Counted from the stretch's first letter, positions 1 to 7,530 are shown. The stretch is 8,088 nt of DNA from JAZNLR01 sp045579195 (GCA_045579195.1 JAZNLR010000030.1:1-8088); one strand, 5' to 3'. Translations and numbers: made by a program. The notes: a model not told the origin generated them from the sequence alone.

Positions 1-908
1 TTTCTTCCGAACTTCGAGCGGATATCCTCCGCGCCACCGTTCCACGTCCCCACTTCTGCAGGGAACAGAATGTCGACTCCAACCGAAAGCCAAGACGGAA
101 TGAGCTCGTCACAGCGTCCGTCTGAATCGAGAAGAACGAGCGGAACTCCGCACTCTTCCTTGTAAAAGCGGATGAGCTTTTCATATGCGTCCCGATAAAT
201 GCGATCAAAGCAGGACGGCCCGAAGAGCGGTCCGTGCGATCCGCAACAATCTTCAAAGATATACGCGAACTCAAAGTGACAGTCTTTCAAGAACGGACGG
301 TAAATCTCGATGAAGAAATCCGCGAGGTAATCCACCATCTCTTTTAAAAGCTCAGGCTCTTCGTACATCATGACCGAAAGCTCTTCCACGCCCATCCAAT
401 CACGCATCCAACCATACAGAGATCCGCCAAAGAATGCGCCCACGTAATCACGGGCTGCAACCTCTTTGATGCGCGCATCACGGTTTGCAGGAACGCGACG
501 CAAATCGTCCGCACGCAGAAACGTCTTAAAGTGTTCCCAACTCTCACGCGTCGGTTCGAGCGGATATTTCAACGTATGGAACACAGAAGATCCCTTCTTC
601 GTAATCTGCCAAACAATGCCGATCGGGGTTTCCTCGATGCGGTATTCTTCCGTTTCCTCAATGACCGTGAATTTTTTATCCCCGATGGGGTGCATATTGA
701 CAAGGCCAAAGCTTCCCCACATATGTTCTTCCCAATCGCGATCCATCCAAGGAAGCTGGGGGCCGCAGTCCCCCGTCAGGCATCCGCCGCCCAAGCCCTC
801 GTCTGCCCAGCGCTGTTTGGTTTCCACCCAAGATCCAAAGTAATAAAGCGGAATTCTGTCCACGGGTTCACCGCGGAAGACGCGCAAAAAACGTTCTCTT
901 TCAGTCAT
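1..908 (-). CDS. Uroporphyrinogen decarboxylase (URO-D) family protein, 3' end cut by the window
   Basis: The minus-strand frame is open from an ATG at 908 to the left edge, giving 302 codons with no stop. The start MTERERFLRVFRGEPVDRIP is the usual opening of URO-D-domain proteins, with the conserved R-x-P-V-D-R-(I/V)-P element. Further in are CCGSHGPLFGP (about 221-231), matching the family's G-P-L-(I/F)-x-P segment, and LLDSDGRCDELIP (D261/D263), followed by a W-L-x-x-G-V-(D/N)-x-(L/F)-x-P-x-E stretch. These resemble the methyltransferase-type and uncharacterised URO-D paralogues of anaerobes rather than true HemE. Known members decarboxylate uroporphyrinogen or transfer methyl groups to or from corrinoid proteins or coenzyme M; the substrate here cannot be assigned. 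The family is usually about 340-380 aa, so roughly 40-80 residues are missing. An AAAGGAG ribosome binding site (916-922) lies 7 nt before the ATG and fixes the start. The protein looks cytosolic, with no signal peptide. Confidence 0.9.
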   Translation of the reverse strand, partial: MTERERFLRVFRGEPVDRIPLYYFGSWVETKQRWADEGLGGGCLTGDCGPQLPWMDRDWEEHMWGSFGLVNMHPIGDKKFTVIEETEEYRIEETPIGIVWQITKKGSSVFHTLKYPLEPTRESWEHFKTFLRADDLRRVPANRDARIKEVAARDYVGAFFGGSLYGWMRDWMGVEELSVMMYEEPELLKEMVDYLADFFIEIYRPFLKDCHFEFAYIFEDCCGSHGPLFGPSCFDRIYRDAYEKLIRFYKEECGVPLVLLDSDGRCDELIPSWLSVGVDILFPAEVGTWNGGAEDIRSKFGR

Positions 909-936
909 CCTTTTGCTCCTTTCTTACGTTTTTTAT

Positions 937-965
937 AGTATAACATACTCCCTCTCAAATTTCAA
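937..965 (-). promoter_or_regulatory. Sigma-70/sigma-A type promoter of the URO-D gene
   Basis: Read on the minus strand, the -35 is TTGAAA (960-965) and the -10 is TATACT (937-942), separated by exactly 17 bp. TGT directly before the -10 makes an extended -10 element. The predicted transcript start is near 930, about 20 nt upstream of the ATG at 908. This is seen by eye; promoter function is inferred. Confidence 0.75.
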
Positions 966-989
966 TCATTCCATGCGTTTTTTATTGCT

Positions 990-1018
990 GAAAAAGCCCC
1001 CTTTTTGGGAGCTTTTTC
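990..1018 (-). terminator. Intrinsic terminator after the helicase gene, possibly bidirectional
   Basis: On the minus strand, an A5 run is followed by a GC-rich stem (GCTCCC pairing with GGGGGC, one mismatch), a 5-nt A loop and a T5 run. Counting the A/T arms the stem is 12 bp with one mismatch. The stem starts at the base right after the TAA stop (1019-1021) of the giant gene. The plus strand also gives A5-stem-T5, so termination in both directions is possible, but no plus-strand gene ends here. It lies about 25 bp before the URO-D promoter and should insulate that gene from upstream readthrough. Confidence 0.8.
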
Positions 1019-4000
1019 TTACATCGTGATGACGTCATCCACCGTGCAGATAAGCTGTCCGTCACGGACCGCCTTTCGAATGACACTTTCCAGCCAAAGA
1101 ACCGCAGAACGCGTTTTCTTCGTCACTTGGAAGAGCGCCAAAACCTCTTTTATAAGCTCGTCTTCCCGCAGGAAAAGCTTGCTTTCAATCGCACAGCGGC
1201 ACGCCGCAACAATCTCAGAGGGGTGGATGCGCGCAATTTCGCGCGGCACTTTTACATCCACAGGACGGAAGGTGTCGGCAGGCGCATCGAGATAGAAACG
1301 CTTGTCGTCAATCACTTCACACTTTGCCGCAAAACGGGTCGTGAGGAGCTCTTCGATCTTTGCCACCGCCTTGCGTGCTGTCTTGGGCACGCCGAAAATT
1401 GTGTAAATGCGCTCCAGGAGGTACTGTTCCTCCACCGGCTGCTCAACAGAGATGATGGCCGCCATCTTGGAGATGACGTTCTCCTCGTTCGCGAACGTGA
1501 GGACGTACTCCGCGCCCGCCTTCTGGAGAGGCTTGAAGTACTGCTGCTTATATGGCTTGCGGTATTTTGCAAGCGCATCTTTGACGGTCTTCTTGCTGGG
1601 AAGCTTTTGCTCGGTCAGCGCAAAGACGGCGTCTTTGATCTTTTGAATCTCTCGACGCGGATTGTTGAAGTAATTCAGCGTCCACAGCTGGTACGTGTTC
1701 CAACCCAACGTCTTGAGCATCTTGAAGTGCATATTCACGCGGTCACGCGCGCCCTTGATCTTGAACGCGTTGTCGCTGTCACACAAAATTGCCAGAATAT
1801 ACTTATCCTTATCACGCGGATCAACGACGGCAACGTCGATCTTGAAATCCGAAACGCCGACGTTGAAATCGCAAGCGAGTCCAACTCTCTTCAAGTCCGC
1901 CGCCACAAGAGCTCCAATTCCGCTCTGTGCGCTCTTGATGTCCTTCGCGTCGAGAACGAGCATATCGCGTCCGCGCTCGGCATATTCCAAGAACGCCTTC
2001 AAACCCCTGACTCCCTTCGCATTGGTCCGGTCAAGGTCGATCATATTCGCGGTGATAGAGCTGAACACCTTCATTTCCATGCGCGCACGGGTGACGGCAA
2101 CGTTGAGTCTTCGATATCCTCCCGTCTGGTTGAGAGGACCGAAGTTGAGAGAAAGTTTCCCCTGTGCATCTGGGCCGTACCCCACGCTGAAGAAAATCAC
2201 ATCACGCTCGTCACCCTGAACGTTTTCCAGGTTCTTGACGAAGACGGGCTCATCCACTTCGTACGCAACGGAGTCAAGGCCGTGCTTGTGAATTTCGGCA
2301 GAGAGAAGGTCGTCGACGTAATTTTGCTGTGCGGTGTTGAACGTGACGATTCCGATGCTCTGCGAACGGGTCTGCGGCGAAGAAAGGCGGGCAATGACCT
2401 CAGCAACGAGCGCCTCCGCCTCTTTCTTGTTGCACTTGCTTGCACCGCGGTCATAAATACCGTCGACGTACTCCAGCGTGACGCGCGACGAAAGCTCGTT
2501 GGGCGACGGGAACGTGAGAAGTGCATTTTCGTAATACATTGCGTTTGAGAACGCAATCAAACTCTCGTGATGCGAGCGATAGTGCCATAAAAGGTGCCGC
2601 TCGGGCATTCCAATCGCAAGACAGTCATCCAAAATACTGTCGAGATCATCCAATTCCGCCGTCTCTTCGCTGCGAAGATCGCTTCCAAAGAAGGTGGTGG
2701 GCGGAAGCTGCTGCGGATCGCCGACAACGATGACGTCCTTTCCGCGCGCAATCGTTCCAACCGCTTCGCAGGTCGGAACTTGGGATGCCTCGTCAAAGAC
2801 GACGAGATCGAATTTTTCCGCATCAATGTCCAAAAACTGCGTGACAGAAGTCGGGCTCATGAGCATACAAGGACAGGTCGCCTTTAAGATGGTCGGGATC
2901 TGTCCGAACAGCTTGCGCAAGGTCGTTCCCTTCATGCGGTTCTTTTCGGCGCGGAACAAGATGACCTTTTCAAGGTTATGAGCGCCCTCGTCTTCCGCGC
3001 GGGGGATGGCCTCGCAGAGCTTGCGGTAAATTTCCTTTCGGGAAAGCTTTTCAAACTCCTCTGTGAGGACTTTTAAGCGATCCATGATCTCCTCAAGATT
3101 GAGGCCGGAGAACTCTCTCAGGCGCTCATCAAGGGAGATCTCGGTTGCGATGAACAGCTGGTAAACGGACTTTTTGAAGCAACGCAAGACGTCATCTGCA
3201 GAGACCTCGCCCATCGAAAGCGGCTCAAGAATGAAGTCAAAGCCGGCGCGGCTACACTCATCCACGATCTCCTGGAAACGGCACCAGTTGGGCATCATAT
3301 CCATGTTCTTTTCGAGCTGCACGACGTACTCCACGGTCTGGTTGATGTCCTCATTCTGCGGACGGCCGGAGATACAGAAGACCTCTTCAAACGCCGCGTT
3401 TGCGCGCTCGCAAGTGCGGAAGGCGTTTGCATAAAACTCGGGCAAGAAGGAAGGAGCATTCTTGACAAGGCGCGCACAGCAATCGTCAAACACCGCGTGA
3501 TCAAGCTCGGCATAGAGCTTTTCTGCTGCGGAATAGAGCTTCTTCAGCTTTGCAATTGCAAAGTCTGCAAGGCCTTCCTGTTCAAGAGAGAACATCTTTG
3601 CAACTTCGCCTCGAACGCTCTTCAACTCCTCTTTGAGGGTTGCAAGGCGGAAGAGCGCCGTGAAGTATTCCTCGCGTTCCGTCGGCTGCACGCGGGTCAC
3701 GCCTTGGCTTGCATGACGAACCGCGCGTGGAATCAAGCGGTGATTTTCGTTTGCGGCCTTGAGCTCGTCAAGGTTGATATTCTTCGGGTACGCGCGGAAT
3801 TTCGACGTGAACTCTCCTTCCAAGGTCGTCTCTTCCTTGGAAAGGCGCACATATTCATCCATCGTCTTTTTCGCATTTACTGCCGGGTCGTACTTTGCGT
3901 AAAACGCGGAAACGTACTTATCCGAAGTGAGCGCTTCGCAAATTGTCGCAAGCGCCTTTAAGCGATCCCCCGTCAGCGAAACCGTTCTCACCTGGAAGAC

Positions 4001-6634
4001 GGGAAGCAGGTTGCGCGCATACGAGCGAAGGTGCTTTAATTCTTTTAAGTAAACCTGAAGAACGCTCTCTCCACGCATCACCCAAGACGGTGTGTATGCA
4101 AAGAGTCCGACGTGGCGCAAGGGTGATTTGCGAAGATCTCCGCACTCTTTTGCACGCGCGGTGAGCTCGGTCAACATCTCGACGTAATGCGAGAAGGTCT
4201 TTTCAGACAACTTTTCATAGAAGATGCTGTCTATGCGGAAGCAATCTGGCGCGCTCTCGTTCTCTCGGTAATTCAAGATCGCGGAGTACACAGAAAATCC
4301 CAAGTTTCGCTTTTCGTGGAGCGCGGAAAGCTCACTCTGCAAGTGCGAAACGCAACTTTCAAGTTCCGCTGCTTTCAGTTCATACTCCGACGATTTCTCG
4401 ATCTCGGGTAGCTGCAACGTGTGGATGATCTTGGAGAGGACTTCATTCTTCTCGATCTTGTCCGAGTGCAGTTCCAGGCAGAAATCACCAAGCCCAACGG
4501 CATTCAAGCGCTTTTTGACGACGGAGAGCGCCGCCATCTTTTCCGCAACGAAGAGAACGCGCCGTCCGCGGACGATGTTGTTGACGATGATGTTCGTGAT
4601 GGTTTGCGATTTTCCCGTTCCCGGAGGACCGTGAAGAACGAAACTCTTGGAGAGAGAATCGTAAACCGCGGAGTACTGCGAGGAATCCGCTCCGATGGGA
4701 AGATACAGCCCGTCTTTTGCGTTGCAAGCGCCGTCCGACGTAAGGTCAGACATCACAGCGTCTGCCGCGGTGAACTCCGAACGGTTGCTGACGAGCGAGC
4801 GGATGATCTTGCTCTCGCGGAACTTGTCCATATGATGGCGGACGTCGCTCCACATCAAGTACTTCGAGAAGGACAGCGAGCTTAAGTATACATTGCTGAG
4901 AACTTCCCAACCCTTAACGTGTGCGATCTCACTCTTAAAGCGAGCCAAGATTGCGCGAACGTCCATTTTCTTTCCTGCTTTCCCCTCTGCGAGCCCACGC
5001 ATATCGAGATTGAACTGCTGATAGAGGAACTCCAGAAGGGTGTTGTTGACGTGCACCTCGTCTTCGTGGACGGTAAGCGCAAACGTCGTCTTTGCCGCGC
5101 CCTTTTTCTTGAGCGTGACAGGATAGAGAACGATCGGCGCAAACTTCTCCTCCTCCCCGGGCGCGAACCACTTCAAGAAGCCCGCCGCAAGGTAGAGTGA
5201 AGCCGTTCCGGCCTCTTCCTGACGAACACGCTCTTTGCGATAGACACCTTTTAAAGCGCGTTCATATTCCTTCCCTGAAAGAAGGGTGCAAAGGTGGCCG
5301 TTCCCGAACTCAAAGCGCACGAGATCACAAACGGGCTTAAGTGCCGTTCCGTGGTCGAAGCGCTCGTTCGAAACCACGTTTTCCGAAAGGTCGGAGGGGC
5401 GCTCCACGATTGCGTACTCCGAACGCTGCGTAATGCTGTCAAGGAAGTCCTCCAGCGTTCCCGTCAGGATCTTGACGGTGTACGACGAGGGCTTAAAATT
5501 GAGAAGCGCGTTTCTCATATCCATATCGAGAAGGCGTCTTTCCCACATCATCTCGCGGGATTCTCCGCGCCGCCCTGCAACGGACCCGGAGTACTCCACG
5601 ATGCGGGAAGGTGCGCTTCCCGTCATATAATCTTCGCTTGCAACAAGGTCATATCCCCCGTCTTTACGGACGCGGTCTGCAAGAGGGCGAATGCCAAGAA
5701 GTCGCGCTCTGCGAACGTCTGCAAACAGAACGTCTTCCTGTGCCTTGACAAGTGCCGTCCGCGCGCGTTTTTCGGCGCTTTCAAAAGAAACACCCGCGCT
5801 CAAATCAGAAACGGACAGCAAAGAGAGCTCGTTTACCCCTGCTTCCGCACGCTTTTCAATCATCGCCCCGTCATCAACGAGGATATCTGCAAAGCATTCG
5901 TCTGAAAGGAAGCACCCGACGAACCACGTTCCCTTTCCTCTTCCGACGATGGGATTCAAACCACCGCCTTCAAAGACGGAGGCAAGAAGCAACGCAATCT
6001 CACACGGGGTTGCGCTCTTTTTCTTTAAGATTTCCGAATGTGAACGAACGCGGCCGTTTTCCTCTTCAATGGAAAGACCAAGCTCACCAAAGACGGCCCA
6101 TGTCGCCGCCACGAAGTACCGCGCGTCGTTCTTACTCTTGCCGGCATATCCGCCTAAGAAAGGTTCCATTTTCCACTCTTTCAGCTTGCGGGAAACCTGC
6201 GTCAAAAGGCGGTTCGTCTCAGCAGACCGTCTCACGAACGCTGCAAGACGCTCGGGATTTTCATTCGCATCACACACGTTGAACGGAAGGACGGTGATCT
6301 TTGCGCTTGCCTCGCCGAGAAGCTCTTTCTTGAGGAAAACGCGCACGAAAATCTCCCCTTCTACCTCCTCATCACATCCAACGGTGAAGACGGGGGAAAG
6401 CTGTGCGCCCGCCTCAAACTTGAGGCGATATTTCTTCGGCAAGCGTTCCTGCTCGATGGTCTTCGGCAGAATAAATTGTGGGTTCGACGTGACCTCGACC
6501 GTCACCTCGGTCAAGTCCTCCTCCCCCATATTCTTTAAGTACAGTCGATGAATGGGCGAAATCAGATTCGCACACTCGAAATAACTGACGGCTCGCTTGC
6601 ACTGCAATTCAATTTCAACTCTTTGCTCTGTCAT
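1019..6634 (-). CDS. DUF4011 / superfamily 1 helicase / Vsr-like nuclease / DUF3320 giant protein (Hhe-like defence candidate)
   Basis: An intact 1871-aa protein. Domains in order: a beta-rich, Ig-like N-terminal arm (about 1-115); a transglutaminase-like domain (about 120-300) lacking the expected Cys/His pair (TPCE at 209-212, GTWF at 235-238); DUF4011 beginning at W364 (WERRLLDMDMRN) and running to about 600; then a UvrD/UPF1-type superfamily 1 helicase. Helicase motifs are Walker A GPPGTGKS (669-676), Ia VLFVAEK (693-699), II DEAS (1281-1284), III GDPQQLPP (1305-1312), IV WHYRSHHE (1350-1357), V QGDE (1473-1476) and VI NVAVTRAR (1511-1518). A helical, coiled-coil-prone insert (from about 745) lies between Ia and II. 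A Vsr/MTES_1575-type nuclease fold follows (FKIDVAV at 1597-1603, CDSD 1618-1621, ARDR 1629-1632, LGWNTYQLW 1643-1651). The C-terminus is DUF3320-like with two similar helical repeats (about 1718-1765 and 1800-1865). This architecture is the one reported as the single-gene anti-phage system Hhe (recalled). Cytosolic; probably ATP-driven nucleic acid translocation coupled to cleavage. The ribosome binding site is modest (AGGGGA, 4-5 nt before the ATG). It has its own promoter and terminator. Confidence 0.92.
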   Translation of the reverse strand: MTEQRVEIELQCKRAVSYFECANLISPIHRLYLKNMGEEDLTEVTVEVTSNPQFILPKTIEQERLPKKYRLKFEAGAQLSPVFTVGCDEEVEGEIFVRVFLKKELLGEASAKITVLPFNVCDANENPERLAAFVRRSAETNRLLTQVSRKLKEWKMEPFLGGYAGKSKNDARYFVAATWAVFGELGLSIEEENGRVRSHSEILKKKSATPCEIALLLASVFEGGGLNPIVGRGKGTWFVGCFLSDECFADILVDDGAMIEKRAEAGVNELSLLSVSDLSAGVSFESAEKRARTALVKAQEDVLFADVRRARLLGIRPLADRVRKDGGYDLVASEDYMTGSAPSRIVEYSGSVAGRRGESREMMWERRLLDMDMRNALLNFKPSSYTVKILTGTLEDFLDSITQRSEYAIVERPSDLSENVVSNERFDHGTALKPVCDLVRFEFGNGHLCTLLSGKEYERALKGVYRKERVRQEEAGTASLYLAAGFLKWFAPGEEEKFAPIVLYPVTLKKKGAAKTTFALTVHEDEVHVNNTLLEFLYQQFNLDMRGLAEGKAGKKMDVRAILARFKSEIAHVKGWEVLSNVYLSSLSFSKYLMWSDVRHHMDKFRESKIIRSLVSNRSEFTAADAVMSDLTSDGACNAKDGLYLPIGADSSQYSAVYDSLSKSFVLHGPPGTGKSQTITNIIVNNIVRGRRVLFVAEKMAALSVVKKRLNAVGLGDFCLELHSDKIEKNEVLSKIIHTLQLPEIEKSSEYELKAAELESCVSHLQSELSALHEKRNLGFSVYSAILNYRENESAPDCFRIDSIFYEKLSEKTFSHYVEMLTELTARAKECGDLRKSPLRHVGLFAYTPSWVMRGESVLQVYLKELKHLRSYARNLLPVFQVRTVSLTGDRLKALATICEALTSDKYVSAFYAKYDPAVNAKKTMDEYVRLSKEETTLEGEFTSKFRAYPKNINLDELKAANENHRLIPRAVRHASQGVTRVQPTEREEYFTALFRLATLKEELKSVRGEVAKMFSLEQEGLADFAIAKLKKLYSAAEKLYAELDHAVFDDCCARLVKNAPSFLPEFYANAFRTCERANAAFEEVFCISGRPQNEDINQTVEYVVQLEKNMDMMPNWCRFQEIVDECSRAGFDFILEPLSMGEVSADDVLRCFKKSVYQLFIATEISLDERLREFSGLNLEEIMDRLKVLTEEFEKLSRKEIYRKLCEAIPRAEDEGAHNLEKVILFRAEKNRMKGTTLRKLFGQIPTILKATCPCMLMSPTSVTQFLDIDAEKFDLVVFDEASQVPTCEAVGTIARGKDVIVVGDPQQLPPTTFFGSDLRSEETAELDDLDSILDDCLAIGMPERHLLWHYRSHHESLIAFSNAMYYENALLTFPSPNELSSRVTLEYVDGIYDRGASKCNKKEAEALVAEVIARLSSPQTRSQSIGIVTFNTAQQNYVDDLLSAEIHKHGLDSVAYEVDEPVFVKNLENVQGDERDVIFFSVGYGPDAQGKLSLNFGPLNQTGGYRRLNVAVTRARMEMKVFSSITANMIDLDRTNAKGVRGLKAFLEYAERGRDMLVLDAKDIKSAQSGIGALVAADLKRVGLACDFNVGVSDFKIDVAVVDPRDKDKYILAILCDSDNAFKIKGARDRVNMHFKMLKTLGWNTYQLWTLNYFNNPRREIQKIKDAVFALTEQKLPSKKTVKDALAKYRKPYKQQYFKPLQKAGAEYVLTFANEENVISKMAAIISVEQPVEEQYLLERIYTIFGVPKTARKAVAKIEELLTTRFAAKCEVIDDKRFYLDAPADTFRPVDVKVPREIARIHPSEIVAACRCAIESKLFLREDELIKEVLALFQVTKKTRSAVLWLESVIRKAVRDGQLICTVDDVITM

Positions 6635-6680
6635 AGATCCCCTTTTTGCGACTGTTTTCTTGAATCATTCTTTTCATATC

Positions 6681-6709
6681 ATTTTACCATACCGCACGCA
6701 AAGAATCAA
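6681..6709 (-). promoter_or_regulatory. Sigma-70/sigma-A type promoter of the giant helicase gene
   Basis: On the minus strand, -35 TTGATT (6704-6709) and -10 TAAAAT (6681-6686) are separated by 17 bp. TGG immediately before the -10 gives an extended -10. The predicted start is near 6674, with a 5' leader of about 40 nt to the ATG at 6634. It lies downstream of the terminator at 6734-6770, so the helicase gene appears to be transcribed independently of the repeat-protein gene. Confidence 0.75.
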
Positions 6710-6733
6710 CCCTCTTTTATGGTTTTTGAGAAT

Positions 6734-6770
6734 AAAAAAAGACGAAGCGGAAGCTTCCGTTTCGTCTTTT
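6734..6770 (-). terminator. Intrinsic terminator of the InlB-repeat protein gene
   Basis: A long inverted repeat centred between 6753 and 6754: AAAAGACGAA, one A-C mismatch, then CGGAAG on one arm, with the matching arm CTTCCG, mismatch, TTCGTCTTTT. The minus-strand transcript ends in seven T (6734-6740), the normal intrinsic terminator layout. It begins about 16 nt beyond the TAA stop of the gene ending at 6786. On the plus strand the mismatch becomes a G-U pair, so the stem is symmetric, but no plus-strand gene reads into it. Confidence 0.88.
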
Positions 6771-6785
6771 GATAAACAATTTACA

Positions 6786-7475
6786 TTATGCATTCCAAGC
6801 GGCATCGATATTCTTTCTTGCGCGAATACAGAGAACCAGTGCAACCGCACACGCAACAATCACTGCGCAAAGAACGATGAGCGAAGTTGCGGGCGTGCTG
6901 GGGGCAGCGGGCGCGACGACCGCATTCTCTGCAACCTTAAACGTGACCGAAACCTTGGTGTTCTCGGTGATGTTCACAAGAAGATAACGATCACCGTTTA
7001 CCTCAACGGCAACACCGTTCACGAGAACCTGATCAACTTCATACCCCTTGTTTGCGGTAAACGCAACTTCCAAAGACTGACCGGGATCAACAAGAGCAAC
7101 CGTTCCCGGGGAAACAGCTCCGTTTGCGCCGGCAACAACTTCCACAGTCAGCATCTTTTCAAAGACGACTTCAATCGTATGCTCCTTGTTGACGTTGTAA
7201 AAATAGTAAAAACGCATTGCGTTTCCGTAATTCACGCCGTCCACCGTGACGGATTTCAACATATATCCCTCCGCAGGGACGATCATATACCTGACGTCAG
7301 AACCCATTGTGAAAAACTGCGTGCCCTCAAACGAGAGCTCACCTTCACCCGTCTTGGTCGCAACAATCTTCACTTTTCCATCTTCTGCAGTTGCCGCTGT
7401 CGGAGTGGAAATTGCCATTCCGAAAACAAGCGCAATCACGAGAATGAGGGAAAGCGGCCAAAAGCGTTTTTTCAT
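6786..7475 (-). CDS. Secreted, membrane-anchored protein with two InlB-B-type repeats
   Basis: A 229-aa protein starting at the ATG at 7475. Residues 1-30 form a Sec signal peptide: MKKRFW, a hydrophobic core, and a likely cut after ATA (28-30). Two related repeats of about 75 residues follow (about 33-110 and 111-187). Each follows the bacterial (divergent InlB B-type) repeat pattern: a strand, a G-x-(L/V)-S element, a G-Y-x-(L/V)-x-x-V-x-V-(D/N)-G-V motif (GYMLKSVTVDGV, then GYEVDQVLVNGV), then a Y-x-(F/L)-x-x-(V/I) segment ending I-x-V-x-F or V-S-V-T-F. A short Ala/Pro linker leads to one membrane helix (about 198-217) capped by RARK, so the repeats should face outside with a 12-residue cytoplasmic tail. 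There is no LPXTG motif. Such repeats occur in surface and adhesion proteins; the ligand is unknown. A TTG 18 nt upstream (7493) is in frame but would place the ribosome binding site inside the coding sequence, so it is not used. Confidence 0.85.
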   Translation of the reverse strand: MKKRFWPLSLILVIALVFGMAISTPTAATAEDGKVKIVATKTGEGELSFEGTQFFTMGSDVRYMIVPAEGYMLKSVTVDGVNYGNAMRFYYFYNVNKEHTIEVVFEKMLTVEVVAGANGAVSPGTVALVDPGQSLEVAFTANKGYEVDQVLVNGVAVEVNGDRYLLVNITENTKVSVTFKVAENAVVAPAAPSTPATSLIVLCAVIVACAVALVLCIRARKNIDAAWNA

Positions 7476-7478
7476 TGA

Positions 7479-7486
7479 CTCCTCCC
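7479..7486 (-). promoter_or_regulatory. Ribosome binding site that fixes the repeat-protein start
   Basis: GGGAGGAG lies 3 nt before the ATG at 7475, or 5 nt counting from its GGAGG core. It is inside the reading frame if the upstream TTG (7493) is taken as start, which argues for initiation at 7475, where a normal signal peptide also begins. Confidence 0.85.
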
Positions 7487-7487
7487 A

Positions 7488-7503
7488 CCGCAAAAACTTG
7501 CGG
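7488..7503 (-). promoter_or_regulatory. Leader hairpin abutting the ribosome binding site
   Basis: A perfect 6-bp inverted repeat CCGCAA / TTGCGG with a 4-nt loop lies in the predicted 5' leader, ending one base before the GGGAGGAG site. No T run follows it, so it is not an intrinsic terminator. It could stabilise the mRNA 5' end or affect ribosome access; either role is inference. Confidence 0.4.
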
Positions 7504-7530
7504 ATTCTTCCTAAAATTTAACTTTTCTAT

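Noticed and set aside
466..938. Two plus-strand open frames (125 and 135 codons) at the left end
   Set aside because: They overlap each other and are antisense to the well-supported URO-D gene, and one runs across that gene's promoter.
1127..2548. Long plus-strand open frame (473 codons) opposite the 3' part of the giant gene
   Set aside because: It lies fully antisense to conserved helicase motifs IV-VI and the nuclease domain. Its translation is Arg/Val-rich with no recognisable motif, and no promoter or good ribosome binding site precedes it. It is a shadow of the minus-strand codon bias.
5294..6551. Several overlapping plus-strand open frames of 114-286 codons opposite the N-terminal half of the giant gene
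   Set aside because: All are antisense to the DUF4011 and transglutaminase-like regions, overlap each other in different frames, and have Ser/Arg-rich composition typical of shadow frames.
1019..6634. Restriction-modification or BREX/DISARM-type multi-gene system around the helicase
   Set aside because: Neighbours are a URO-D family gene, a small surface protein and gatC-gatA. No methyltransferase, phosphatase or specificity gene is in the window.
6597..7478. Plus-strand 293-codon open frame
   Set aside because: It runs across the helicase promoter and a clear minus-strand terminator, and is antisense to the signal-peptide/InlB-repeat gene. Its protein has no coherent domain.
7476..7493. 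N-terminal extension of the repeat protein from a TTG at 7493
   Set aside because: The extension would consist of the ribosome binding site translated (R-W-E-E-S). The ATG at 7475 has ideal spacing and starts a normal signal peptide.
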